Of a DNA stretch of 64,000 bases, positions 22,091-33,913 are shown piece after piece. The first letter of the stretch is position 1. The number at the start of each line of letters is the position of its first letter. The stretch is taken from NCBI GenBank assembly GCA_030386875.1, contig CM059566.1, positions 40,646,068 through 40,710,067 on the forward strand, read 5' to 3'. The stretch comes from Morinoia aosen. Lineage: Eukaryota > Arthropoda > Malacostraca > Amphipoda > Talitridae. Under the pieces are notes generated by a model. It saw only the letters and a program-made list of their open reading frames with translations, had not been told where the DNA came from and did no database searches. Made by a program: the position numbers and the translations under genes.

Positions 22091-22201
22091 AGTCCAACTT
22101 TTTCACCGCATACATGCATGGTTTTCGCCGCCTAAACGATTTAAGCGATTAAATAGCTTACGCGGCGAAAAACATGCATGCAGGAGGCGAAAAGTTAGAC
22201 T
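22091..22201. mobile_element. Palindromic element, copy 1
   Basis: An imperfect palindrome of 111 bp: the left arm AGTCCAACTTTTTCACCGCA and CATGCATGGTTTTCGCCGCC are mirrored by GCGGCGAAAAACATGCATGC and the end AAAAGTTAGACT. The loop is a short AT-rich spacer. It is the same element as 43501-43607 and 52857-52959. No coding capacity and no clear target duplication. A hairpin-type MITE is the simplest class. Confidence 0.85.
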
Positions 22202-22523
22202 CACAATAGCTCCAGAAATTTATTTCATTAGATTAAACAATGCATCGTTTAACTCTAAATATGACGCATGTGAATAATAACGAGGTAATTCCCGCACGAG
22301 TCCAGTATGTGTGCATTACTTTGAAAAAATAATGGCGAAGCAGAAATTAGTCTCATAATCCACTGATGAAAAATGTCATCCAAGGAAATAATGATGATCG
22401 ATTTTAATCAAAAGTTCATTTCTACCATGAAAATATACAGCGTTTGTCGTCGAAATTATGCAATTAAGATCTGACTGTAGGTTATCACAGGTATTGAAAT
22501 AATGGTGATGTCCTCATAGCTTA

Positions 22524-23384
22524 TCCACTCTCGTCAGCCACACCAGTCCCAGCTCACAGCACCAACTCCCCCACGTTCTTGTGGTGCTGGACTCCCACAC
22601 TCTCGTCAGCCACACCAGTCTCAGCTCACCACACCAACCCCCTCACGTTCTTGTGGTGCTTGACTCCCACACTCTCGTCAACCACACCAGTCTCAGCTCA
22701 CCACACCAACCCCCTCACGTTCTTGTGGTGCTTGACTCCCACACTCTCGTCAACCACACCAGTCTCAGCTCACCACACCAACTCCCTCACGTTCTTGTGG
22801 TGCTTGACTCCCACACTCTCGTCAGCCACACCAGTCTCAGCTCACCACACCAACCCCCTCACGTTCTTGTGGTGCTTGACTCCCACACTCTCGTCAACCA
22901 CTCCAGTCTCAGCTCACCACACCAACTCCCTCACGTTCTTGTGGTGCTTGACTCCCACACTCTCGTCAACCACACCAGTCTCAGCTCACCACACCAACTC
23001 CCCCACATTCCGTGGTGCTTGACTCCCACACTCTCGTCAGCCACACCAGTCTCAGCTCACAACACCAACTCCCCCACATTCCGTGGTGCTTGACTCCCAC
23101 ACTCTCGTCAGACACACCAGTCTCAGCTCACCACACCAACTCCCCCACATTCCGTGGTGCTTGACTCCCACACTCTCGTCAGCCACACCAGTCTCAGCTC
23201 ACAACACCAACTCCCCCACATTCCGTGGTGCTTGACTCCCACACTCTCGTCAGCCACACCAGCCTCAGCTCACCACACCAACTCCCCCACATTCCGTGGT
23301 GCTTGACTCCCACACTCTCGTCAGCCACACCAGTCTCAGCTCACGACACCAACTCTCCCACATTCCGTGGTGCTTGACTCCCAC
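22524..23384. repeat. 72-bp minisatellite, about 12 copies
   Basis: Unit blocks GTGGTGCTTGACTCCCACAC, TCTCGTCAGCCACACCAGTC, TCAGCTCACCACACCAACTC. Left copies have TTCTTGTGG (72 bp), right copies TTCCGTGG (71 bp), so the array has two homogenised halves. C-rich on the plus strand. Open frames of 147 and 170 codons are by-products of the 72-bp (24-codon) period. Confidence 0.96.
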
Positions 23385-23593
23385 GCATCGCGAGACAGAA
23401 ATCCATTTTTGACATCACATCGACGAGCTCCATTCACTCGGCTATGATAATATGTTCTTGATTAGGAGTTATTCCTGTGCCATCATTTGGCTGCCACATA
23501 ATTGGGGTCGTATTGTGCCATGCTTTCTGTGCTCTTGTGCTGCGTGGAGATATTGCTATGCTATTTATGCTGTTCTTGTTATTGTATGTGTAG

Positions 23594-23652
23594 GTGCAGT
23601 TGGGTACAATGTGGAGAGTTCGTCTTTTGATGAGATTTGGAAGTTTTGGTAG
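23594..23652 (+). CDS. Candidate short terminal exon, 18 codons
   Basis: An acceptor GTTATTGTATGTGTAG ends at 23593 (a second lies at 23599, same frame). The phase-1 frame gives AVGYNVESSSFDEIWKFW and a TAG at 23650-23652. Upstream the same frame is open to an ATG at 23452, so an unspliced 66-codon frame with a hydrophobic middle is the alternative. Confidence 0.2.
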
Positions 23653-24616
23653 AATTCGTTTGCAATTTTTTTCTCCCGTGATGGTATTTGTGAATGCATG
23701 TTGTTCAATTAGGTCTTAAATACCGAAAAATCTCCTACATAACATAAATAATACAATAATTTGTGTATTTGCGAGTTTATTTATAGTTTTAGTAACTCAC
23801 TGGGAGTAATTCAATGAAACATCAGGATAGTTTGTGTTCTTGCAAATTTAATTTTACTGATGACTTTGCTTAGGAAGATTTATTGAATGATATTTCGTTT
23901 AGAGGTATTTAATACCATACCTAGAAAACGTAGCTGTAGGGAGTAGAATTTGAATTATTCGTTTCTCATTTTAAAGACACACACTTAACAATACTATAAA
24001 TCACATCATCACGGAACAACAACAGTTACCTCCAGCTTACATATCAAAATTCACTATCGCATATTTGTTTCGTTGCATTTCCATACATTCGAAAAGTTAC
24101 AGAAGTTTAGCTTGCATTACAAGCGTCATAAATAAAATGTTCAGATAGCGTGAAATCTTAGGCGCTCCCTGCACTTCGATGTCTATGTTATTATTTACTT
24201 CATATTCTGACCTTCTGTCTTCTGGCCATCTTGAAAAGTGCTCCTATATTTTTTTACACTTTTTATTTATCGTACTCTTCAGTTTTTTCTCAACTTATTT
24301 GTTTTTTTGCTCTCATATTTTCCCCATTTTTTTATCTGGTTTTCTAGGTATCAGATTTATCGGTGCCAGGTATCAGATTTTATGTGCATTCTCGACCTTT
24401 TTTCTCTGACTCTAACATTTTTCTAGACCTGGAGCGTGATTTGCTCATTTAAAATCATTTACCATGTACCTGGATTTATTTCATCCCATCAGTTAGGATT
24501 AAGCAACAGACTTCGTAGTAAATTTAACTTCTCTATTTAATTTCACTTCATAATGACGCCATTAACAACTCTTCGAGGTCTGCACTCGCTCTCTGTGCCA
24601 TGAGAGCTAACGAGAA
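23653..24616. other. Unique AT- and T-rich DNA
   Basis: 24180-24420 is T-rich and opens hydrophobic frames of 62-76 codons without other support. No element termini seen. Confidence 0.5.
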
Positions 24617-25700
24617 AGAGTGAACTCCATAACGAGCTCTCACAGATAGTGATGGATTGTGAACTCCATAACAAGCTCCAGCGGATAGTGATGGATTGCG
24701 AACTCCATAACAAGCTGGAGCGGATAGTGATGGATTGCGAACTCCATAACAAGTTCCAGCGGATAGTGATGGATTGCGAACTCCATAACAAGCTCCAGCG
24801 GATAGTGATGGATTGCAAACTCCATAACAAGCTCCAGCGGATAGTGATGGATTGCGAACTTCAAAAAAAGTTCCTGCGGATAGTGATGGATTGCGAACTC
24901 CAAAACAAGCTCCAGTGGATAGTGATGGATTACGAACTCCATAACAAGCTCCTGCAGATGGTGATGGATTGTGAACTCCATAATAAGCTCCAGCGGATAG
25001 TGATGGATTGCGAACTCCATTACAAGCTCCCACAGATAGTGATGGATTGCGAACTCCATTATAAGCTATAGCGGATAGTGATGGATTGCGAACTCTAAAA
25101 CAAGCTCCCACAGATAGTGATGGATTGCGAACTCCATTACAAGCTCCAGCGGATAGTGATGGATTGCGAACTCCATTACAAGGTCCCGCAGAATGTGATG
25201 GATTGCGAACTCCATTACAAGATCCAGCGGATAGTGATGGATTGCGAGCTCCATTACAAGCTCTTGCAGATGGTGATGGATTGTGAACTCCATGACAAGC
25301 TCCAGCGGATAGTGATGGATTACAAACTCCAAAACAAGCTCCCGCAGATAGTGATGGATTGTGAATCCCATTACCAGCTCCAGCGGATAGTGATGAATTG
25401 TGTATTCCATAACCAGCTCCAGTGGATAGTGATGGATTGTGAATCCCATAACCAGCTCCAGCGGATAGTGATGGATTGCGAACTCCATAACTAGCTCCCA
25501 CAGATAGTGATGAATTGTGAACTCCAAAACAAGCTCATGCGCATTGTGATGCATCGTTAACACCATAACTATCTCCAGCGGAGAGTGATGGATTGTGAAC
25601 TCCATAACTGATTCCAGCTGAGAGTGATACATCGTTAACATGAAAAGCATCAGCGAATAGTGATGTATCGTCAACATCATAACAAGCTTCAGCCGATGTG
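24617..25700. repeat. 39-bp minisatellite, about 27 copies
   Basis: Unit GATAGTGATGGATTGCGAAC then TCCATAACAAGCTCCAGCG. Copies diverge more toward both ends, as expected if exchange acts mostly in the middle. Since 39 is 13 codons, long frames appear on both strands (minus frame of 317 codons with period GVRNPSLSAGACY, minus frame of 204 codons with an ATG at 25680, plus frame of 140). There is no signal peptide, codon bias or splice signal to make any of these a gene. Confidence 0.96.
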
Positions 25701-25863
25701 GATGTTGGAGACCTGGTTTCCGTTTAAATTATTTTCAATTGTATCACGCCACCAGAAGTGTTGACGTTCTTTTCAAGTCGAAGCCATAGTTACTTCTTCA
25801 ATAATTTTTAAAATTAACTGTTAGAAACGTTTCACCCCTTCATGAGATTAGCCTGTTTTTCAG

Positions 25864-26037
25864 CTGGAGGAAATTTTGAATAAAACTCAATCAAAATTAA
25901 TCGAAATTAAATTGTTTCTCCGTCATGATGGGGTGCTCAGCAGTTCATTTTACAGCTTTGAAATAGCGGTAGGTCAACCGAACGAGCGCAGAAGCAGGAA
26001 AATAATGCCTTGCACAATAATTTCTTTTATTTTTTGA
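25864..26037 (+). CDS. Candidate exon after a strong acceptor, 57 codons
   Basis: The acceptor GATTAGCCTGTTTTTCAG ends at 25863. The phase-0 frame is open 57 codons to a TGA at 26035-26037. The first part is a helix-like LEEILNKTQSKLIEIKLFL, followed by a basic ERRSRK stretch. A possible donor GCG|GTAGGT at 25968/25969 would make it an internal 105-nt exon of exactly 35 codons. No family recognised. No internal ATG near the start. Confidence 0.33.
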   Translation: MEEILNKTQSKLIEIKLFLRHDGVLSSSFYSFEIAVGQPNERRSRKIMPCTIISFIF

Positions 26038-26355
26038 GTTATTGTAGGGGGTAATACCTAGAAAACAATCTTACTGGGAATTTCTAAAGAAGTATTTTTT
26101 ACGTCAGTAAGGTACATTCGATATCGAATGAAACAAGGAAAGCAATCTCATGATACGTAACAATACACGACAAATTTATTTGTTACAAAAGTGAAAAAAG
26201 CTTTTTGTGCTTCACCTAGGAACGGTATAACACCTGAAATTATAACTTTGTACATTTAAAGGCAAATCCAAACGTATATTCGAACGACCACTCAGATTTC
26301 TGTATGCTGTTCCGGCGTGTTAAAATAAACACTCAACCACATTGTGTAACAGTGT
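26038..26355. other. Unique AT-rich DNA
   Basis: Nothing supported between the candidate exon and the GC-richer island that follows. Confidence 0.5.
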
Positions 26356-26799
26356 TCACTCAAGTATCACATCACTAAGCAGGCGCTGAGTAATATTAGC
26401 CTGCTTTGTCTCATGCTTCTCTGTGGCTTTACTCGTAATCCTAATTTCCCTGAAGCTCTCTGTGATCATGGAAACACACAGATCAGAGACGGGTGAAACG
26501 CGGCCCCTGCCCTGGTCTATCATTTCTGCGACCCTAATTATAGTACTTGTTACAACGGGGTTATCACGTTTCATATATACGGCTCAGGTATTAGAATTAC
26601 CAGCCATGTTGTCAGAAAATGCGGGCTGCCTGTGGCTGATCAGGTAGAAAATATAAGTCCTTCCTGCCGATGGTAATTTGAGCATCACCCAGGAATTATT
26701 GTGGTCGTCTCTCAGGATTAAAGACGTACGAGCGCAAGGTATTAATGGTATTTGTCTGGGATCGGTGATGCATCGCCTAGATTTGTGGTTTGTGTTCAT
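26356..26799 (-). pseudogene. GC-richer island with one frame split by a single TGA
   Basis: Two minus-strand ATG frames, 26799 to 26584 (71 codons) and 26574 to 26356 (72 codons), are in the same register, separated only by a TGA and three codons, so about 148 codons are open but for one stop. Both products are hydrophilic. The island is distinctly GC-richer than the flanks. The plus strand offers a rival: an ATG at 26468 in good context (ATCATGG), a membrane-like stretch (ATLIIVLVTTGL), and a CAG|GTAGAA donor at 26643/26644. Base composition unlike the neighbours could mean a real exon, a transposon piece or foreign DNA. No family recognised. Confidence 0.33.
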
Positions 26800-26800
26800 T

Positions 26801-29107
26801 TTAGAAATTGAACACCATAAGTAATTTTATCGGCTTAAATTCGCACCAGTTCGATCCGAGAGCGAAAATATGCAGAGGTCTCGGAGGTAGAAAGGATGCA
26901 AAAATAAACTATTCATTGAAAAGCAGTTTCAACGAAATATTCGTGGTTTTCATTTATAAGAAACAATGGCATGAGTCACGAAAGGGGTATAATAGTATTA
27001 TTTTCGAAAAAAAACGTTCGACATTTTTCCCCTCAATGCTTTGCGTAATGCAGTGATTTTTTCAATATTCTTACAAATAACTAAAGCATTCGTGGCTGTT
27101 TAATCAATCTCCTTTACTTTAGACCTGTTTAATCTCAGATTCTAGGAAGATTTTCAATTTTAAATCATAGAACGCTGCTGTATCAGCTCATGTGTTGGTG
27201 TGTCCTGACTGTATGCAGTGTACTGCGGGTTCCGAGCAATTATTGTAAATGTTCAGCAAAATTTTTTATTAAATAAACCATGATCTACATTGTCCTTCCT
27301 ATCATTCTTCAAAATTTTAATAAATGTGGAATGAGCAACAGATTTTTGCTATTCGTCAATGGTTTGTGAGTTCCACTTAAATTAAAAGGCACTAAAAAGA
27401 TTCGAACGAATGAGGGTGAAAAAAATTAAAAAATCTACGGTGTTCCAAACGAATATTTCACTTACTTTTCATAGAAACCAAATACCAAATAAGTGCGAGG
27501 AACCTTTATTCGAATGCGAGTTCATATTGTCTTGGCTCACTTGACATTTCAATGGCAAAGATAATTATACCGTTGTTTAAACCTGCTGGGAAAAGAAAAT
27601 AATTCTAAAAATGAGAACGCTGTAGAATTACGGTTGCAAGATCATCAGCCCTCTGCAGTTAATCCGATTAGTCTAATGACCCTCAGGATTTGCATCTCAC
27701 AATTTCATTTAATAAGGGTAATCTCAAGAATAATAATAGGTCAAATCTCAACAGAAAGATTTATCGACTGCACGATGCCCACTGATCTCAAAATAACATA
27801 ATGCTTCTATTGAATAACCCTGAAGAATTAAGCGTTATCTGAATATTAATACGCTTCAACCCGCTTGACTATATATTTACCCTTCCATAGCTCACAGACC
27901 TGATAAATATCAAGCAAAGATAAATGAGATGGAGAGGCATCTAAACGGCAATGGGCTTCTTCCCACCTCCTGATCTATTTATTCCGTGTTGCACGCTTTC
28001 AAAGGCAGCATTCGAAAAAAATACGATTTTATTCAATTTTTGACGGAAAAATTATTCACACTGATGGTAAAAACTATGTAAATCTATTACAATAAAAAAT
28101 TTATTCCATAATTACAATATTCAGCCTCATGGTAGTACTATTAAGTGTTTTCCGAAATAGGTTTTACAAAACATCCCTAGCTGCTATCCGTAAGTAAGTT
28201 TTCAAAGATTTTATGTAGTCTCCAAGCAATTATAGTTTCCAATTCATCTGTTATTAGGTCTATAAGAAGTAACGAACGTGCGTAGATGATGATGAGAAGA
28301 ATAGTTTGGTCATTTAAATATAGTTTATGTAGATATAGGCTATGTTATTTTTTACCAGTTTAGGCTAGGATATGATATTTTCAGACATAATAGGTGAAGT
28401 AATATAAGGTTCGATATTTCATGTTAATGACATACCGCTAATTTTCTTAAGGGTTGAAAATCATTTACTTTAGAATAGGTTACCTTAATATGGAATAAAT
28501 TGAGCCACAATTTGTAAAGTAATTTATTTTAACAAATCAGTATTAATTTATTAATAGTCCCTCAAATCTGTGAAAACACACACTAGTACCGACTTACCTG
28601 TTTATGTAGCTGTCCATGCGTACCTCGCCTTCAATAATTACATGAGCAAAAATATTATTACATAAATTTCATTTGCAAAACAATGTTCTAGGTAGTGAAA
28701 AAGTCTGCATTATTCCCGTAGATACGATAATATTGTCTACCCCCTCCATTTGAAATTATAAAGAAGGCAGTATGAAAGAAAGGCCGTAGGAAATAAAAAA
28801 ATTCAATCTCTCGAGAGTTGATGAGGCCGAGCTTGTATCACAGATACGCTCATCACACTCTTTTGGCTGGCTTCGGACAGACAGACAGAAGGACACAGCT
28901 CATATTATAGTTTAGAAGATTACAAAGCGCCGGGCGTTTTACTCCTCTGTTTTTGCAAAGTGCCATGAAAGAAATAGCCAAATTTTCCAGTGGATATCTG
29001 AGGTCGAACATTTCAACGATTTTATGCCATTTTAGCGGAACTTAAACGTTGATCAATTCTTCCTACGTCTCTGCTGGAGTGATTTGCGTTAGAAATTCAT
29101 GGTTAGA
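26801..29107. other. Unique AT-rich DNA, nothing firmly supported
   Basis: About 2.3 kb without arrays or element termini. A short GACAGACAGACAG run lies at 28877-28890. Open frames reach about 80 codons at 26808-27056, consistent with chance. Confidence 0.5.
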
Positions 29108-30346
29108 ATACGATGCATCAAGCTCGCTTGCGGCGCTTTAATATTGCTGGGTTGGAGCAGGTCATGATACATCGAGGTAGCTTGCAAATACGATGCATCA
29201 AGCTAGCTTGCAAATACGATGCATCAAGGTAGCTTGCTAATACGATGCATCAAGGTAGCTTGCAAATACGATGCATCAAGCTAGCTTGCAAATACGATGC
29301 ATCAAGGTAGCTTGCAAATACGATGCATCAAGCTAGCTTGCAAATACGATGCATCAAGGTAGCTTGCAAATACGATGCATCAAGGTAGCTTGCAAATACG
29401 ATGCATCAAGGTAGCTTGCAAATACGATGCATCAAGCTAGCTTGCAAATACGATGCATCAAGCTAGCTTGCAAATACGATGCATCAAGGTAGCTTGTTAA
29501 TACGATGCATCAAGGTAGCTTGCAAATACGATGCATCAAGCTAGCTTGCAAATACGATGCATCAAGGTAGCTTGCAAATAAGGTACATCAAGGTAGCTTG
29601 CAAATACGATGCATCAAGGTAGCTTGCAAATAAGGTACATCAAGGTAGCTTGCAAATACGATGCATCAAGGTAGCTTGCAAATACGATGCATCAAGGTAG
29701 CTTGCAAATACGATGCATCAAGGTAGCTTGCAAATACGATGCATCAAGGTAGCTTGCAAATAAGGTACATCGAGGTAGCTTGCAAATACGATGCATCAAG
29801 GTAGCTTGCAAATAAGGTACATCAAGGTAGCTTGCAAATACGATGCATCAAGGTAGCTTGCAAATGTGGTACATCAAGGTAGCTTGCAAATACGATGCAT
29901 CAAGGTAGCTTGCAAATACGATGCATCAAGCTCGCTTGCAAATAAGGTACATCAAGGTAGCTTGCAAATACGATGCATCAAGCTAGCTTGCAAATACGAT
30001 GCATCAACGTAGCTTGCAAATGTGGTACATCAAGGTAGCTTGCAAATACGATGCATCAAGGTAGCTTGCAAATACGATGCATCAAGGTAGCTTGCAAATA
30101 AGGTACATCAAGGTAGCTTGCAAATACGATGCATCAAGGTAGCTTGCAAATGTGGTACATCAAGGTAGCTTGCAAATACGATGCATCAAGGTAGCTTGCA
30201 AATACGATGCATCAAGGTAGCTTGCAAATAAGGTACATCAAGGTAGCTTGCAAATACGATGCATCAAGGTAGCTTGCAAATGTGGTACATCAAGGTAGCT
30301 TGCAAATACGATGCATCAAGGTAGCTTGCAAATACGATGCATCAAG
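29108..30346. repeat. 26-bp minisatellite, about 46 copies, with higher-order units
   Basis: Unit AAATACGATGCATCAAGGTA then GCTTGC. Variants AAGGTACATC, TGTGGTACATC and AGCTAGCTTGC are arranged regularly: the TGTGG variant recurs at 29865, 30021, 30151 and 30281, spacings of 156, 130 and 130 bp, so the right part is a five-unit higher-order repeat. Units carry the palindromes ATGCAT and, in one variant, AAGCTAGCTT. A detached first copy lies at 29108-29130. Confidence 0.97.
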
Positions 30347-31540
30347 TTTCCTTACGATACGGTTAAATAATTGATTTAGAACAGAAAAGAAATGCTTAGA
30401 TAAGTTTGTTCCTGTAAGGGAATGATGTTAGGACAGGTTAGGTTAGGTTTGGTTGGTTAACACGTTTCTGGCGAAGGGACCCACCGGTGGTCACTGGGAT
30501 TTTTATAATGATGCTGACTGACATGCAGTCACTAACTCGATTTTTATAAAAATCGATTTAATGACTAGAAATGGAAACTAAATGAAAGTACCATCTGTAT
30601 GATGTTCGCTACTTTCAAAATATTTGACCTTTAAAATTAACTCTTTTTTGAGTTAAATATTGAACTTCAGTTTACTCCGCCGCATTAAACGTGTTAGTTA
30701 GGATAAGTTTGATTAAGATAGAACAGGCTATGATCTGCCAAGATATTCTTGACTACGTTATTTATGTAAAAACATAACTGTAAATTCTTTCACAAAACCG
30801 ACTACTTTAATGTAATTATATAGTTAATGAAGATATAACAAGTGTTATGTACGGTAATAATTGAATTTAATTCTTATACTGTACAGTAGTATTGCTTGGA
30901 AATGTCTTCAATGTCATTGAAGCCGTCAATTATCCTAAAAGGTATATTAAATTATTTTTTCATAGTGTTTATTGCTGAGTTTGTTTAAATGTACCCTGTA
31001 AAAACTGTGCAACAGTAAAGCTCATAGTTAATTGATGACACCTTTTTTTCTGTTCTCATGAACTTCTTCATAAACTTCAGAGGCATAAGTGTTAAAATTT
31101 TTATTTAAGACTTTTATCTCCAACAACACAACCGAGTTAAAGTTGCAAGACTCTTATTTCATTAAGTTCAATTAATCCTCGAGAACAATAATTCCGAGCC
31201 AAAATAAAAATTTAGTAGCGAGCAGCACGAATATTCAGTGCTTGCTTAAATAGATCTTTTACACTTCTCCTAAGCACACAAAGTCCAAAAACCAATTTCT
31301 CATAAAGAAGCTAATGTAGAAATCTTGGTAATTTGTATCTCACAGATATCCGAACGCCCAATTCATTTGAGATTCCCTCTGCAAAAAAGACTCGAAGTTT
31401 CTGCCTTTATGAGAGCACTTACCGTAAATGTATTGTCCATCGCTGCTAATGAAAACTTAAATTGAAAAACAAACTTGCTCTGGGCTGTGAATAAGGGACT
31501 CATAAAAGACTGTAACGTAAGAGACAATGAAAACTTCCGA
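30347..31540. other. Unique DNA with a telomere-like word and a palindrome
   Basis: 30433-30454 contains GGTTAGGTTAGG, a 6-bp-period relative of the insect TTAGG telomere word, too short to be a telomere. 30537-30556 is a perfect 20-bp palindrome TCGATTTTTATAAAAATCGA. Otherwise AT-rich without gene signals. Confidence 0.6.
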
Positions 31541-31728
31541 ATGAAAGACTCATAAAATCTAAATCCCAGTTTCACTTTTAATTGTTTTTTTAAAATTTTA
31601 AACACTTCTAAGCTGAATTTTAGATTTTTGATTGAAAGACTCAACCCCAGTTTTACCCTTAATAATTTTTCAAATTTCTATTAAATTCTATTCACTTCTA
31701 AGCTGAACTTCAGATTTACGTTGAGCTG
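31541..31728. repeat. Two-copy tandem repeat of about 94 bp
   Basis: 31541-31635 and 31636-31728 share GAAAGACTC, CCCAGTTT-AC, CACTTCTAAGCTGAA and AGATTT blocks in the same order. Divergent, therefore old. Confidence 0.75.
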
Positions 31729-32486
31729 ACGTATGAGATTCGTCCTTACATTCGGTAGAAGATTTTTGATAGCATAAATCTCGCATGCATCCCTCATTCG
31801 ACTAATTTGTTTCATGCCTTACGGTATGTTGGATGTTATCAAGTCTACATTTAAATTTCATTACAATTCCCGTAATTTTAGGACTATTTTACCTAATAAT
31901 ATTAATGGCGTATTTATTTATTCATTGATTTATTTGTTTCTTTTGTTTCCGTTTTCAGAAAAAGCTTCTTTGATTCGATTTGGAAGATGCTTAATGACCG
32001 CATCTGGGATGCGAGTTTTACCAGTGCACAAGTACAAGAATATTTTAGTCGCGTGCAATATTAGGATAGAAATATTTGTTTGTCAGATACATCTTGAGGA
32101 TTTATCTAACTAAACTATCGAAAATCGTCGTTCTGATTAGCCATGTTTTCTAGTAATGCATTAGAGATGAAATAAAATTGCAATAACTATCCCGTAAAGC
32201 AACAGTTTTCCATATATTATGGAAAGCATTCTACAATTAGCAAGCCCACATCAAGTGGAAATACCGCAAACTAAATGCGACTCGTAAAAACATTGGTTAA
32301 TAGAAACTTGCAGTTTGTTAACAGTTAACGAACAGAGCACACTCTGCTAATTAGCCAATTATGACAATCAAGAAATTTACTGCGCATGCTTCTAATTAGC
32401 ATAATGATGAGGCTGCCAATTTGAAAATACAAGTGATGATACAAACAAGTCTGTCTCCACATCTTTTCACAGTGGAATAATATGAA
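31729..32486. other. Unique AT-rich DNA
   Basis: One plus-strand ATG frame of 99 codons (31814-32113) with a hydrophobic middle in T-rich sequence; no supporting signals. Confidence 0.5.
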
Positions 32487-32833
32487 AATCTACGGTAAAT
32501 GCTCCAAATATTTAACTTACCTCTGGTGAGTATTTATTCTATCTCTTCTGAATAGAACTTTATATATCATGATAAATTTACAGTAAATGCTCATAATACA
32601 TAACATGGTCTCATTTAACTATTTGTTTTATCAGTTTTGACATGAGCTTCATATAATCTAACAAATCTACGGTGAATGCTATAAATATTTGGCTTACTCT
32701 CTGGAAACTATTTATTCTACGTGTTCTGCATAGAACTGAACAAAACGTAATGAATCTACGGTAAATGATCCGAATGTTTAAATTACTCTAAAGAACCTAC
32801 TTTTTCGATCTGTTTTAAATAGAAGTTAATATA

Positions 32834-33700
32834 TTAGGGTGAACCAGAGGTCCTGGCCTTTTTCATGTGGTAGCAAGTTTGAACTTGTATTACAGAGAGA
32901 GGTATATAATTTTTACCTACTCCGTAAGGTAATCATTTCATTTTGGTCTTCCATTCACTTTGCGATGAAATACTTGCGGATATTTAATCATTTTTAAATA
33001 TGGAGCCATCAACCGAACACATAAGCCTGCACATCTTTGCATTCCTGTCAAACGCAAACACATTTTTAGATTAGATTTGTTACCGGAGATAAAAAAGGGA
33101 TTATGTCTATACTGAAATATTAAACATTTACATCAATAGCTAGGTCGACATGCAAGACCTCAAGCGCGACGAAAGACAGTATTCCATCTATTAAAAGTTT
33201 TACTGTGTGTTTGGTGCAATACGAGAGGAATATTTCATTACGCGCTCGTTGAAAACCCCCAAACAATCACTGCAGAACTGTATTGTCAGTAGCTGCTACA
33301 ACTAAATATTCCTTCGAGAAAGAAATACTCAGTTTCATCGAACGAAAGGGCGTCATCCTTCAGCACGACAACGCGCGTCCGCACACAGCGCGAACGACTT
33401 TGGACACAATTGAAACGCTGAAATGGGAAACATTGACACATCCGCTCGATTCTCCAGATATTGCTTCTTCAGACTCTCATCTCTTTAGGAGTCTAGACCA
33501 TCGTTTGAAGGAAAATTTTGAAAGAAAAAACAACTGCAAAAAAATTGCATGTCTTTTTCTACATAAATCAGAGTCTATGAAAAAAATCAAAGTCTATGGC
33601 GTCTATGTACGAGCATTTAAAAATTGGTTATTAGGTGGTCTGTATTTGTTACTAATTCTGGAGAATCTGTTGTTGAGTTAGTGAATGGTACTTGATATGT
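32834..33700 (+). mobile_element. Mariner element relic
   Basis: Transposase pieces appear in order in shifting frames: a FVTGD block with the first catalytic Asp (33088-33090), a VLLCVW...ITAELYCQ block at 33197-33289 in another frame, then LQHDNARPH with the second Asp at 33367 and SPDIASSDSHLF with the third Asp at 33472. The last two are in one frame with exactly 34 residues between them, the D34D signature of mariner. TTAGGGTGAACCAGAGG at 32834 is a plausible left inverted terminus; no right counterpart is found. The protein is broken by frameshifts, lacks a usable N-terminal half, and its C-terminus dissolves after 33540. Inactive. Confidence 0.92.
33197..33681 (+). pseudogene. Mariner transposase C-terminal half, broken
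   Basis: The catalytic domain part of a mariner DD34D transposase, which cuts and joins element ends at TA sites. One frame holds 33197-33292 and ends in TAG; the next holds about 33283-33681 and carries HDN and SD catalytic motifs. Compared with a typical transposase of about 345 residues only the middle third is readable. After the third Asp the usual C-terminal tryptophan/basic region is not recognisable and a lysine-rich unrelated tail follows. Sits inside the 88-bp array. Confidence 0.88.
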
Positions 33701-33913
33701 TTTTACTCTTTTACTAGACTAGTAAAAAACACACGAGACTCATGATACGACCTGATATTTCGAAAAAAATCTACGGTAAATACTCCATATATTTAATTTA
33801 CTCGACAGGGAACCATTTTCTTTATTTGTTCTGAATAAAACTTAGTATACCTGAGCGAAACTTTCTTGTAGTCGCAGTTACACTGAATAGTTTTTTTAAA
33901 TATCTTTCTTCAG

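Larger units (their letters stand above)
32487..33855. repeat. Degenerate 88-bp array, five copies, split by mariner
   Basis: Copies begin at about 32487, 32574, 32662, 32752 and 33767, each with an AATCTACGGTAAATGCTCC-like start, a TTTAACTTACTC block and a TCTGTTCTGAATAGAACTT-like end. Copies four and five are separated by the mariner remnant, which therefore inserted into an existing array. Confidence 0.8.

Noticed and set aside
24548..25680. Gly/Ser/Ala-rich 13-residue repeat frame resembling silk or cuticle proteins
   Set aside because: Several frames on both strands are equally open because the unit is 39 bp; the 317-codon frame has no ATG.
28805..28860. Hammerhead ribozyme (TTGATGAGGCCGAG word)
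   Set aside because: The core CTGATGA is imperfect and no matching GAAA with stems II and III follows.
30433..30454. Interstitial telomere from GGTTAGGTTAGG
   Set aside because: Only two units, with a 6-bp period rather than the insect 5-bp TTAGG.
30537..30556. 20-bp perfect palindrome as a protein-binding site
   Set aside because: Mostly A/T and made of simple runs; reported only as a sequence feature.
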